From positions 10,889,511 through 10,953,510 of the forward strand of contig OX457029.1 of NCBI GenBank assembly GCA_949752745.1: DNA of 64,000 bases, given 5' to 3'. Shown here one piece after another: positions 48,602 to 60,376 of this stretch; the stretch's first letter is position 1, and every line of letters starts with the position of its first letter. The translations under genes were made by a program, and so were the position numbers. This DNA is from Protula sp. h YS-2021. Its lineage: Eukaryota > Annelida > Polychaeta > Sabellida > Serpulidae. The notes under the pieces are model-generated. The model was not told the DNA's origin, did not search any database, and saw nothing but the letters and a program-made list of their open reading frames with translations.

Positions 48602-50847
48602 CTGTCAATCACAGAAAGCTGTCGTTTGCAGGGCAATCTGCATTGATATTGGTCAATTTATCAAAATCTTATATAATAACTGAATTTGTACCCACTACAA
48701 TATGTTTTTTCTGATAAATTGAAATGCTTCAATTCAAGTGATTGACATTCTTCTGCAATTTTCGGAAGAATTGATTAATTTTTCGTAGTCAAAGAGTGTT
48801 AGAATTCATTACAATTTATGTGTTTCAAAGGAAATCTAGACACTACCCAATTGAGACCATTGCCAGTGTCTATCATTGATTCTCATACTAGTTTTTTTGT
48901 CATTTGATGCCAGTTAAACAGTTATAGTGTCTGTCTGTCATTTGATGCTGGTCATATCTTCTTTCTATTATTTGATGTTGGTCATAGTTTCTATCTGTCA
49001 TTTGATGCTGGTCATAGTTTACTTTGAGCCAACGAAGTAGTATCAGCTCTCATTTTTAGTACAACGATATCATAATTTGTACATTCCTTCACTGATTATT
49101 GGTAGAAATCATTCGCCACTAAAAACAGATAATTTTTTGTTTCAGTATTTGTAGGATTAAAGGAAAATGTTTTTACCTTTTGACGTGCCTACGACAGCTA
49201 AACCTAGCTTCGCATCTACCATAGGCTGATTCAAAAACACGTCAATTGCTTCATCAAAATAGTCATAATCAAACGTCAGTTCCTCTGGAAGGTCTTCATA
49301 GCCCATATAAGGCAGTGCAAATGTCGCATAACCATAGGAAGCCAATAAGGCGGCCCTATATTCCATCAGGCCTTTGGATAACCCAAACAAATCAATTACG
49401 CCTGGGTACTTGCCACTTCTGTTGGGATGAAATATCATGCCACGTACTCTGCCGGAATTTACCTTTTGTGCAAAAATACCACAATGCAAAACAGCAAAAC
49501 TGGCTGTGCGTAATTATTTAAGGATGTGTTGTTCCCTTTGACACAAGTGTTTTATTCATTTTACTTAATTTTCTAACAAATTACAACAATAACAAATACA
49601 TATAATGCAATAATAAGTGATTTTTTTATTAAAATGATTTTTTTTGCTGCTATGCCTTATTCAGCATTTAAAACGGTTTAATGAGAACTTCTTATTACTA
49701 GTATCTATTGCATTATACATTCTTTACTTTCTAAATTAAAGACATTATAGAAGTTGCGTTTGTGAATAAATAATTTGGCCCTAAATATTATTCTTCCAAT
49801 TCCGCGTCTCAGTGTGTATTAGTATATGTTTGTTATGCCAAAGCCATTGCTAGAGAACTTGAATTTTATTGTTAAGACTATTAATTACAGAGAACAATCT
49901 CAGCAAAATACCTTTATACAAAATTTGCGTTTCAGGACAAGATAAAAAGTACTTCACCGATGAACCCTTTTTGACACAAAAATTTCATAACAAAGCGTAG
50001 TTTAGGAAGTGCTAGATTTTTATAATAGTGATTTTACCTTGAGTGACAGAAATGGCAGATCTTATTTTTAAGATTCACTTCTAAAATTTTGTTGACCTTA
50101 TTAAAATATATTTTAGAGAAAAATGTTTTGTTAAAATATCTCATTTGTGCAAAAATGAAGTGCAAAGAATAATTTTTATCCGTATTCACCTTTAAATCTT
50201 AAACACAATCCATTTGGACCAGCAGTATAGAGTTAATGTAGTTTCATCCTCTAGTAGGCTTGTTTTAGTTGTAATTACTTTCTATCCCTTGCTCGTTACT
50301 CTTTCGTTTTATTGCACAAGCTACAACTTTAACTTAATAAGAAGTAACAGAGCGGAGTTCAGTTTTAATGCAATGCAGGTTTCGATTCTGTTTTGAGATA
50401 ATCGTTTCGTCTTACCTTACTTCTTTGAGTATCAGTCGCGAGGTACCAGCGCTCTATAAAAGCCTCACACAAACTATTACCACTTGTCTCAGACCAATTT
50501 GTGACATTCTTGTGGCCTTGGATCGCAGCTAGTTTAACTATGTAAGGAGTGTCGACATTTTTCTTATATAATCGCGCATGTTTCGGCTCATCCGATGACG
50601 GCACCATACTCCAGAATAATCCCATAGCATCAACGCCCTGGTACGATCCTCCAAGAGAGGCCTGCCTACTCAAGTGCACATTTCCGATGTTATCAGCGAT
50701 AAAATGTCCCCATGATATCCGCTTTGCTTTGGCTTCGTTGAGAGAGGCCACAACCGTTATCTCCTGGAAAGGCTTCAGATTTACCAGCGACAGCTCTATA
50801 TCCTCGTCAACCATAGCACTCGGGTGGCTGATGAGAAATTTTGGCAT
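48009..50847 (-). CDS. Acyl-CoA thioesterase / BAAT family protein (3 exons)
   Basis: Exons 50416-50847, 49177-49462, 48009-48601; GT-AG introns of phase 0 and 1. The sum of 1,311 nt closes exactly at 436 aa, close to vertebrate ACOT/BAAT lengths. N-terminal thioester-hydrolase/BAAT domain (about 1-140): ELSLVNLKPFQEITVVASL and GSYQGVDAMGLFWSMVP. Alpha/beta-hydrolase domain: GVIDLFG, YRAALLASYGYATFALPY, nucleophile motif GTSKGGE with Ser238 built across the exon 2/3 junction, Asp near 328-329 in YSTDDQCHN, His362 in YPGAGHLLEPP. A Ser nucleophile favours hydrolysis of fatty acyl-CoA over bile-acid conjugation, which uses Cys. The C-terminus VHK is not a peroxisomal SKL-type signal and no mitochondrial leader is evident, so the location is open. 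The start ATG is preceded by an acceptor-like TTGCAG, implying a 5' non-coding exon. Confidence 0.9.
48899..49022. repeat. Minisatellite of about 38 bp in thioesterase intron 2
   Basis: Three copies of CTGTCATTTGATGCTGGTCA with TAGTTTCTA spacer. Confidence 0.85.
49177..49462 (-). CDS. Thioesterase exon 2
   Basis: Acceptor GCACAAAAG, donor G|GTAAAA. Encodes SGRVRGMIFHP through VVGTSK, ending one base into the Gly after Ser238-Lys239. The weak pyrimidine tract makes the acceptor the least certain junction, but family alignment fits. Confidence 0.8.
50416..50847 (-). CDS. Thioesterase exon 1
   Basis: ATG at 50847 (MPKFLISHPSAM). 144 codons, donor AAG|GTAAGA. An alternative GT 5 bases earlier would break the frame with exon 2. 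Confidence 0.85.
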
Positions 50848-53089
50848 TTTTGTAAATATATTCAACGTGCCTGCAATTTTGAAATATAATTTTCTCTGCC
50901 ACGTATGCATATGAATTTTGGTATTCAGATTCGTGACACAATAGTGCAGCACAATGTAACTGCATAACACTGAAACACAAAAAACACATCTCAGATATAG
51001 CGTGCATTTTGTTCTTTATGTCAACATTCATGCGCAGCAGTTCACTTTTTTCATAAAGATCAGGGTTTTGAAGGCTTATGAATTCAATGCAAAAGAACAG
51101 GCTCACTCTTTAACTAGGAAAGAGCTTTGTAAATTAATATATTCATTGAAATGAATTTAAACATTTAACATTACTTTGTGTTTAGGAAGATGCCGGGATT
51201 CAAAATAATTTTATACTGATGTTGCACTAGAAGATGGGGCAAGAAATAAAGCAATAAAGTAGCTTCTTAGCGCAGAATTAATGGACAAGAGTTTATTGTG
51301 CAAAGAAAAGATACTTTTTAGGTGAAGGAAGAACAGGAATATTTGCACTTGGAACTATTACATTACCGGCCATTGCGAATTCCTTTTTTGGCCCTTTCCA
51401 CGTCACCTGTTGGTTTCCTCGCGTCTCCTACGAAACGTCGAGAGTTACCTATAGTGTCATGGGAGAGTAATTTTTTTACATTGTTATTCATTTGTTAATA
51501 ATGTTATGCGTGATTTCAACTCTTTGTTTACTTCTGCAGTATAAACTCGAAGATGAATAATTTCGTGTGCCTTAAATAATTTATTGATTAAAAACTATAA
51601 TCAATATGCACTTTTATACAATCTCAAACACAATCCATATAAACTGACTTTCTTAACTATAATTATTTTAAGGTTTTAAATTTTGAGATAAAGTCCAAGC
51701 ATGTTCTACGCAGCTGTAGTTTTAAATTACCTTTTGACATCTTGATAAATTTAAATGCCAAGTGTGGCATTTCACAAATTTCAGAGAGTGGTTTTCAGCT
51801 ATCTTGTAATGTAAAACTGGCCAATCAAGATATTCTATTGCTTTACCCCGATTTTGCTACCAATGCTTGTTTTGTAAAAAGTTACAGTGAGCAGTTACAG
51901 AAGAACCGCCATAAAGCTGCTTAACTTATTTCTATCTGTTGCAAGTGAATTATTCCCACAACGCAGTATTAAAATAACTGATTAATTAAACAGGCAGACA
52001 GAAGGCTAATAGATTCCATAAAAATTGAATGTAGACTATTTGTTGTGGTGTTGTGAAATACGTGAAGCACGTATACAATAACTTAGCTCAAAATCATTTG
52101 TTACAAAATTAGCTTGAAGTACTTCAAGCGTAGTTTAAGACACAGAATGGTGCCATTTTCTTTGTGAGCCTCACCTAAATTTACCATTTTAGGCTACCTC
52201 CGCGCTTGCTCAAAGTGGTCCTCAATATAAGCTAATTTTTAGCTTTAGATCTATTTATTCAATACGCAAATCTAACAGTTGGCTTAAATTTGGAGTTTGT
52301 GCGTGAATTGGGGTTTGAGCGATGTTGTTGAATACGAACGCTGTATTATAATCGTTTTGAGTGCATCTACTATTGTACTGTGGTATTTTTCGTATGAAAC
52401 ATGCACAATTGATTTTAAATGTTCTAATGTTCTATTGAATGACAACATTCATTTCTTACTGTAGTGTAGCATTTCACCACTACTCTCCGACGCTGCATTA
52501 GAGATAATATTTGTGAAAACATTTCTGAAAATAATAACTAGCACAGCACAAACTATATAAACAAGTTTATATCATTCAAACATTTATATTTAGATTGCTA
52601 TGCATAATAAGTATCTATTTTTACAAAGGCACGTTCACTCGTGTTACACCACATAGAAGATAAATATCAGATGCATTACAAGGACTATAAAAACGGCATC
52701 GTGTTTCACTTCCCTTTAGAAATTACTTTTTTGGCACTCTGTAGTACTAGTTCAATGTAAAATGTAACACCAAATATACATTATAAGTACAACTCATGAA
52801 AAAAACATTATATTTTGCTTAAATCACTTAATCCAGAATCGCTACAATATTTCAAACATCACATAAAGACTGGTATACATTTAAGTGAACTTCTACCATA
52901 TTTCACCTCCTCGTAGAAATGACGCATTTCAGTGTGAAAAATGTCACTGATAAAGTACCTTATCACATTGTTATTCATAAAACTAAAAAATCAATCTAAA
53001 AGACGAACGAATCTAGTTTTTGGGTCTTAAATGAGTCATATATTAGATACTTAGAGAACTAAAACTGATTCAGTAAAACCTAGACCGTT
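50848..53089. other. No gene supported
   Basis: 5' side of the thioesterase gene, then AT-rich intergenic DNA. Scattered ORFs under 100 codons have no recognisable domain. Confidence 0.5.
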
Positions 53090-53545
53090 TTCGCTATCGG
53101 GTAGCGAAAATTACACTTGGGGGTCACGAAAAGTACGATTCTGAACTCTTAAACTTTTTCATATCGTCTTTTAGGCCTAACGGGTCGAAAATAGCTCAAA
53201 ATCATCTATCTCTAAGCCTTTTCGAGAAAATGGTCAACTTCCGGGTTTACTTTAGCCATGGCCGAGGAGGTCAAGGTGACCAAGGTACCTCTTACACATT
53301 GTGTTTTAGGCCCAAAGGGTCGAAAATAAGCTCAAAATCTCTAACCGTTTTTCGAAATAATGGCCCATTTCCGGTTTTTGACTTTGACCATGTCCGAGAA
53401 GATCAAGGTCACTGAGGTAACTCTTACATATCGTCTTTTAGGCCCAAACGATCGAAAATAAGCTCAAAGTAGCTCTACCTCTAATCGTTTTCGAGATAAT
53501 AGGCCACTTCCGATTTTTGACATTGACCATGGCCGAGGATGTCAA
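53090..53545. repeat. GAGATAA satellite family, about 3.5 units
   Basis: Units of about 135 bp with CGTTTTCGAGATAAT, CCACTTCCG.TTTTTGAC, TTGACCATGGCCGAGGA.GTC and AGGCCCAAA.G.TCGAAAAT. Confidence 0.85.
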
Positions 53546-54450
53546 TCGTTCTCTAAGGTCATGGTTAAAAACTGCAGATTTCACGGCGTCTAATCAACCC
53601 CTATCAGTGAGCCAAACTTCATTACTCTTTAGCAATTGGGATAAACCCAAACGCTGCAGCCAACTTAAACTTTCACACGCATGATGTGATGGCTTTCATT
53701 GCGAGTTGGGCGATCAATACACGGAGGCTGATATCATGCCAGTTTTAACTATTGCTCTCAGCTTCTTGCGCGCTTTTCTCAAATTTGTTTTGTCGTTTTT
53801 AATTGAAAAATTAGGCGAATTAAAAAGTACAGGAGGATTAACTAGACATACTGAAGTTTATCATATCCAAGTTTCATCATTCTAGCCCTAACGGTCTCTG
53901 ACTAGATCCATGGACAAACTAAAAAAAAAAAACGAAAAAAAACATGCCACAACTGCGGCTAAGATTTTCGCACAAATGCAATACACTAGGGGATTTTGGT
54001 AAATCCCCAAGTGTAATAAAAAATTTATTGTAAAATGTAATGTCAGTAAGCAAGTGCTCTTTTTAGCACCTTTTAACACTTTATTGTGCAAAACGATATT
54101 TTGGAGAAATTCACCCAAAGTTCATCAGTCATTGTCTATAATGATCATACATTCATGTCAAGGAGGTACATAGGTAAAATCGTGTTTTTCCGTTTTAAAT
54201 GATGCTCTCCTTAATAGTTTCTTCGTATAATTTTCAAGTATGTTGAATAATACTTGAATAAAGTTATAAAAAAGAGTGCAAATATCAAGTTCCTTAATTC
54301 AGATTTCAACATGCAATAGCTCAGAAAAGAACACTAGTATTTACTGTACGATCGGTGACTGAAATATGCGAATGGGCTGAAACTCGTGCAGGAAGACTGG
54401 AACAGTTTGTAAACGACAGTATGTGCAGTCGCTTAACAAGTAGATAGATG
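53546..54450. other. No gene seen
   Basis: AT-rich, unrecognised. Confidence 0.5.
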
Positions 54451-54553
54451 GGAAATCATAGGACCCAACAACCAAGGGGAATCATAGGACCCAATAACAA
54501 AGGGAAACCATAGGGCCCAACAAGAAAGGGAAATCATAAGGCCCAAAAACAAA
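54451..54553. repeat. Short tandem repeat, about 27-29 bp, four copies
   Basis: GGGAAATCATAGGACCCAA followed by CAACAAA variants. Confidence 0.85.
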
Positions 54554-54884
54554 GAACGTGTATAACAAAGAAGGTAAGGCAGCTGTGATTGCTCAAAACC
54601 CTCAGCAGGCATAATGAAATATATAAATAAGGTTTAGTTTAAAACATAAATAGATTATATTTTCTTTCCCTATGTTGGATAAGTGTGATATATATGATAT
54701 CCCAAAACTGAATAAAATGTAAGAATTCCGGGTGATGGCGAGATACTGGTTGTAGAATTGGTGACAGAAACACACATACACATATACATATACATGTGTT
54801 GCCGGAAAGGATTAATTTCAAGAAAACTATAGTTTCTCCAGGAAAACTATAATGTTCACGCGTTCGTTAAAGGCATTAAAGCTT

Positions 54885-55145
54885 CCCTAAAACCATGTGT
54901 GTCCAAACCTAACGCGGAGGAAGGAGGTAATTCTGGCTCAAAAGCGGTCTTCGCGGAGTGCCTTTTCGTTAAAGGGGAAGGGGATAATTTTCATTCAGTA
55001 CTTCTGATTTCCCATAAAATACGGAGCTCTTTCAGAAATTTACTCCGGGTTTGGGTAAAAAGTGGGTATTATTTTAAAATTAGTACACCGCGTTCAGGGC
55101 TGGTTTTAAGAAGTCATAGACACGCATGGTAACCAGTCGGCATGT
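54885..55145. mobile_element. Diverged CGCGGTCCGCG-family MITE copy
   Basis: AAAGCGGTCTTCGCGGAGTGC core and a right end with CGCGTTCAGGGCTGGTTTTA and ACACGCATGGTAACCAGT, matching the copy at 47196-47491. Confidence 0.6.
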
Positions 55146-55946
55146 GAATGCCGTACGAGTATTGCATACACTTGAAAGGCGAAAAGCTGTTAAAACCTAA
55201 GTTACGAAAGATAGTTTTACGGATAGTCCATAATGCAAGGCTAGTTTGTGTATACGTATGCGTATACATATGCGTAGCGTGGCGTTTTCTATACTTGAAA
55301 AGTGCCGCTGTGGGCGTATGTACCAGTCACAACATTATTGTTTACCTTGTACACGTTCCCGCAGCCTTGAAATAAATACTAAAACTATGCATTATAATTA
55401 TATGCTTATCTTATGCTAACAACATGATTATTGTGTTATAAAGCCCTATCATGTTCATATAATGTGCGTTAAGGACCACCTATACAATACACGCATCAAT
55501 CCAACCCCATCCCAGGACCCTCGTATATGCAAATTACATAATTTCTCCACTGCTCTGAGACGCAGTTGCATTGTTATGGCGATATTTTAACACTGTAAGA
55601 GTATGGCAGTGCGCATTTCACTGGCGCATGAACCACTCAAAGTACTTCTACTTCCTTTATACACATTCTGGCAATTATGAAGTAAGCTTTTTCAAAAATA
55701 ATGTGGCAACCAAATGTCGCTATACTGACCACTTTGCTTAAATATTACAATAAATAAAGCTTTATGTTATACAGCCATATTAACTAACCCAAGTTCTACA
55801 ATGAACACGTTTTGTGTGTTCTTTCTCAGATTTGTTTACATAATGGACTATGTATTTTTATTAAATTATGATAATGCACTAAAGTGCCCGAACCAAAGTA
55901 ATGCATGTTAGATTAATATGAATATAAAATCGCTGTAGTGCAGCAC
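55146..55946. other. No gene seen
   Basis: Unremarkable intergenic sequence. Confidence 0.5.
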
Positions 55947-56018
55947 GGCTCGTTGGTCTAGGGGTATGATTCTCGCTTAGGGTGCGAGAGGTCCCGGGTT
56001 CAAATCCCGGACGAGCCC
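55947..56018 (+). tRNA. tRNA-Pro (AGG)
   Basis: 72 nt, GGCTCGTTGGTCTAGGGGTA at the 5' end, anticodon AGG within loop TTAGGGT, B-box GGTTCAAATCC, acceptor GGCTCGT/ACGAGCC closed, discriminator C. TTTT terminator at 56021-56024. It matches the standard animal tRNA-Pro sequence as I know it. Confidence 0.97.
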
Positions 56019-56897
56019 TGTTTTGAAAGGATTTTTGCATCGTCTTTTTATCTGCTTAAATGGACAGAACTGTTTCTTAGAACCGTTCCTCAAAGCAGTA
56101 AGGGAGACAGCATCTGAGTTCAAATTCAGTCCTAGTTTTGGTTTCAGGTTTGCATCAAATCACAATTTGAAACAAGTGTTTCTGCGCCAGTATTGGGAGC
56201 ACCGCTATGCAATTTTGCAATTGGCATGAACTTCCCCAAATTACCAGACGTACAGTCATATAACTTATAAATAAAAAGACAGTTGGAGAAGACTATGTAT
56301 TCTTTCTTTCTTTTTCTTCTTTTCTTTATATATTCCATCAATAAAAAGGCTATAGAGGAAGAATTTTTGTTGGCATAATACTGTCAGATGTAAGCCATGG
56401 AACTTTATCAAAGGAAAACATACGTTATATATTTTTATTGCTTTTTGATACAATTCCCTAATGGCAATAGCTTTAGGTTAGAAAAAAACACGCAAGTGCC
56501 GGTGCTGTTGAGTGCTGACATAATTACCTTCGAAACAGTGATTTCCTTACTAACGAATGCTATTTCTAAAGTGTTTGACAAAAAACACAGTTTAATTGAG
56601 ACATGAATAAACCACTAGATTTCTTAACATGCCAAAAGTTAATTTTTAAGGATTATCCAGATAAAAAAGGTTTTATCACTTGTGTTTATAATGGCTAAGA
56701 AAAAAATTTTAATTAAAATTAATTCAATTTCACTAGATAACTTCCACATTCTTATTATTTAAAAAGAACTGGTGAAAGTAACAAAAATAACAGTTTTCTA
56801 TTTGTTAGTTATGTGAAAGCATTACATATACTGTCTTTTAATGTAGAAAAGAATTCAGAATTCAGGTGGATTAAAGGAAATCGATTACGCCACCCAA

Positions 56898-56969
56898 AGC
56901 TCATTGATGTAGCAGTGTGATTCTTGGTTTGGGTGCGACAGGCCGAGTGTTCAAGTTAAGGATGAGCCC
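56898..56969 (+). pseudogene. tRNA-Pro pseudogene in a diverged tandem duplicate
   Basis: Aligns over all 72 positions with the tRNA-Pro at 55947 (AGCTCATTGATGTAGCAGTG; GGGTGCGACAGGCC), but the A box, B box and stems are damaged. Its 3' flank (GTTTTCAAAAGATTTATGTA; CTGCTAAAATGAACAGAAC) also matches the functional copy's flank, so about 950 bp was duplicated in tandem. A third flank-like block (GCCCATGGAACCATTTGCC) lies at about 57515. Confidence 0.85.
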
Positions 56970-57821
56970 CGTTTTCAAAAGATTTATGTATCCCCTTTTT
57001 TCTGCTAAAATGAACAGAACAAATTTTTAGTTGAGGCACAAATCTCAGACAACCACCGTTTCAGCTGCAGTTAACACTATGACATTGCTTATTTTAAGTA
57101 ATTAATAAAGCGTTTTAGTTAGTTTTTAATTAATTACCAATCTGTGAAGGTCGTACGAGAAACACATGGAATCTAGTGCTTTGTATTAGCTGTAATCTAG
57201 CATATGATTAGATTTTGAGCCATCTCTATTGAGAAAATAACGACAAAAATAGGCATTACTTTTTTTGCTGACACACTGCAGTCAGATGTCGGCCCTGGAA
57301 ATACTTATCAAACAGATACATGCATTAAGTATTTTTTTTCGGAAAATATCAACAGTTTTTGTGATAGTTGCATATGATTAGATTTACAGGTACATACCCT
57401 GTTAATAAAACAATAAAGGTAGACATTAGGTGAAGAATTTGCTTGTTTTTATCCGTTCTTGTTTGTTCGTTTTGTTTTGTTTTTTTCATTTTTTTACTGA
57501 CACAATAAGGCGCATATCGCCCATGGAACCATTTGCCTAAGGGATACATACATTCATATATTTTAATTATTTTCGATATAATGTCCCGATGTACTACAAG
57601 CTTAACTGTTGTAGTGATTGCTTACTGTCAAGTAAACAAGCGTAGATGCCTGTAGTGTAGGAGCTGGTGTATCTTCTTTCAAACAGTCTATCCAGCTTCG
57701 GCTAATGTATATATTTTTTAGTCACAGAAACGCACGAAAATCAACACCCTCAAAAACAATGAAGTAATGACGTAAATTCAAAATAATATTTTAATATTCT
57801 CGATGCTGCGCAGAAAAGATT

Positions 57822-59300
57822 GATTTATTGATTGATTGATTGGTTTAGCGACACGAGCAACCCGTTAGGGTCATATTGTGTCAGTTCTGTTGCTATTGGA
57901 AAACTCAGTTGAAACTAAGATCAATTAAAATAGACAAAAAAGTAGTGTATAATCTAAAACCAACTAAATTTAATTTAAAACTTGCTGTACAGGTGTATTT
58001 CTTTTAAAAAAGAAATAATTTTGCTTGGTGTTACCTTTGTAAAAAGGTCTTTCATGGAATTCACACTGTAGTAGCGTGAACGAATGTTCTGAAAGTCTAC
58101 GCAATTGAGTAGAATATGTTTTACAGTCAAACGTTCTTGACAACCAATACATTCTGGCGGCGCATCGCCTCTCAAAAGATATCTGTGGGTGATGTATGTA
58201 TGCCCGATTCGGGCTCTATGCATAACCGTTGTGTTGCGAATATTGCCAAAAGCTAGCTGCTTTTGTCCAACTGTTGGTTGGATTTGTAACAGTTTGTTAT
58301 TTCTTTGTTCGTTCCACTTTTGTTGCCAAAGGTTTTTTACATAGCTTGAGATATGGGGTTTAAAGTCGGAGTATGGTATGAGAAGGTCGGATATGTTGTA
58401 GTTTAGCGCCTCTTTTGCTGCCTGGTCCGCAGCTTCATTACCCGATATGCCGACGTGGCTTGGCACCCAGCAAAACACTACGGATTTGTCTTGTTTGATT
58501 GCCCTTTCATAACGTTCTATTAGGTCTAAAATTATCGTGTTCGACACCTGCAGATTTTCTAGTGATTGTAAGACCGATAAGGAATCGACACAGATAAGGA
58601 AGTTTTTGTACCTACTAATCTTGACGATTTCCATGGCTAGTTGGAGTGCCCGAACCTCCGCGGAAAAGATGGAGGAGCCGTTTGGTATTCTTGTTTTCAG
58701 GGTATTCGATTTTGTAACTATTGAGGCAGCAACTTTGTTATTGAGTTTAGATCCGTCCGTGTATATGAAATGGTGACGAGGGTAAGTTTCCCTTATCTCA
58801 GCAAACCTAACTTTGAACTCTTCAGCATTTGTTGTGTCTTTGGAAAAGTTTGTCAGAGTTTTGTTTATGGTTGACCTTTGTATTTTCCATGTTTGGTATT
58901 TTGAAACTTTTAAGTTTGCAATTTGCTCAACTTTGATTCCAGCATTATTAAGATGGTTACGGATTCTAGTGCCAAAGGGTGCGATAACCCTAGGGCGTGT
59001 GCTTAAGAGTTCTGAATGGTCTTTTTCGAACACTGCCTTATGGGTCGGGTTTTCCTTATTTGCGTACAGTTTAATTGCATATTGCATTGAAAGTTTGATT
59101 CGTTGGATATCTAATGGTTGTTCATTTGATTCAACCTGAAGGCTTTCCACAGGTGACGTTCTGAAAGCGTTAAGGCAGAGGCGAAGGCCTTGGTTTTGTA
59201 TTGGGTTCAGCATCTTTAAGTACGAAAGCCTTGCTGATCCGTAGAAAAGAAAAAATCTTGTACCTTCAAAAATATTTCCGGGTATACTGATTTGTAGGGA
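57822..59300 (-). mobile_element. 5'-truncated I-clade (I/Nimb-like) LINE
   Basis: Minus-strand copy containing the end of the reverse transcriptase, RNase H and a C-terminal zinc knuckle, then a 3' UTR with GACACAATATGACCC, GTGTCGCTAAACC and a terminal (CAAT)n tail at 57822-57842. The open frame runs upstream of the first Met to about 59300, where LINE coding stops: a typical 5' truncation. Confidence 0.88.
57975..59213 (-). CDS. LINE ORF2 C-terminal fragment: RT end, RNase H, CCHC knuckle
   Basis: 412 aa, no internal stop. RT thumb block NPIQNQGLRLCLNAFRTSP. RNase H catalytic residues: Asp in YTDGSK, Glu in SAEVRALQLAMEI, Asp in ICVDSLSVL, Asp in GNEAADQAAKEA after WVPSHVGI. Zinc motif CIGCQERLTVKHILLNC near the end. 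RNase H in this position is a mark of the I group. The intact frame implies a fairly young insertion, but the copy lacks the RT core and cannot be autonomous. Confidence 0.88.
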   Translation of the reverse strand: MLNPIQNQGLRLCLNAFRTSPVESLQVESNEQPLDIQRIKLSMQYAIKLYANKENPTHKAVFEKDHSELLSTRPRVIAPFGTRIRNHLNNAGIKVEQIANLKVSKYQTWKIQRSTINKTLTNFSKDTTNAEEFKVRFAEIRETYPRHHFIYTDGSKLNNKVAASIVTKSNTLKTRIPNGSSIFSAEVRALQLAMEIVKISRYKNFLICVDSLSVLQSLENLQVSNTIILDLIERYERAIKQDKSVVFCWVPSHVGISGNEAADQAAKEALNYNISDLLIPYSDFKPHISSYVKNLWQQKWNEQRNNKLLQIQPTVGQKQLAFGNIRNTTVMHRARIGHTYITHRYLLRGDAPPECIGCQERLTVKHILLNCVDFQNIRSRYYSVNSMKDLFTKVTPSKIISFLKEIHLYSKF

Positions 59301-59701
59301 TTGTAAACCAAAATAAAAAGATGTTGTTTAAAACACGTCTATAGTTCGTCACAATGAAATTCAATAGGAAGTAGCATGCTGAATAGTTTATCTCTACAGT
59401 TACTGCTTAACAGATAGAATGAATTAAGTAATGGATAATGTACTTTAATTGCAACTTAAGAATACGTAATGGGATGTGCTAAAAGTCAGCCTCGTGGAAA
59501 ATTTTCATCTGTCAAATTAATGGATCTCAAGCAAGCCGTTCTTGCTAAAATTTGGCTGAGCAAATGTTACGTGATCCTCAGTATATTGGTCCAAAGTACG
59601 CTCGGAAAGGGGAGTCTGCCTACACAGTGGGGATGACGTTTGGTTGTATCCATATCAAGGTTGGAGATAGTGGCGAACAAAGGTACTAAGCTCTCATATC
59701 G

Positions 59702-60376
59702 ATGATACTTAATCATCCAAAGTGTGACAAAAACATATTTGAAATTAGCTGGTCTTTACATGTGATATACCAGCTTGCTAACTCGGTGTTGGCTGCCAGG
59801 CTTTTCTTAAAGCACCCAAAGTGCAACCTTACCATAAGGCCATGGTCATGAAGAAGTGTACTTTACGAACTTGTCTACAATTCCACAATAAAGCATCATA
59901 AGATTAAATGCGATATTCTCCATGTAATGCTCAAACATCCCCAAATTGAAACTTGTGCATCACTGCTTGATGAACATGTCTGTAGTGCCTTGGATTTATT
60001 TTTAAGAGATGACATACATAATACTTTTGATATTGATATCTTAGAAAGCGAATATGAACTGCTAGAGCTCCTGCTTAAAGTACCGGGATTAGTCACAGCA
60101 TCGGCACAAAGCTTAGCCGTTGCAGCAACGTTTTGTTCACCATGCGTGTTTCGCAGGCTGCTAGAATGTGGCGCAAACATTAATGACTCATTAGCAAACA
60201 ATGAAACTATAATACATTGCATGGTACAGAGAAACTCAGTGGAGAAATTATCTATTGCTTTAGAATATAACCCTGATTTAAATGCTAAGTGTAGAGCCCT
60301 AACACCGTTTCAGCTAGCTGTTACTAACAAATGTAAAACGGAAATAATCCCGGTAAACATGGAAACGTTTTTTTAA
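59702..60376 (+). pseudogene. Ankyrin-repeat part of the cGLR-like pseudogene
   Basis: Repeated LLNHPKCD, FLKHPKCN and MLKHPQIE blocks, then CVFRRLLECGANINDSLANN and LTPFQLAV, the last two being recognisable ankyrin helices and loop. An in-frame TGA sits at 59849. After it the frame is open from ATG 59927 and ends at 60374-60376 only because the transposon supplies a TAA. Confidence 0.75.
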
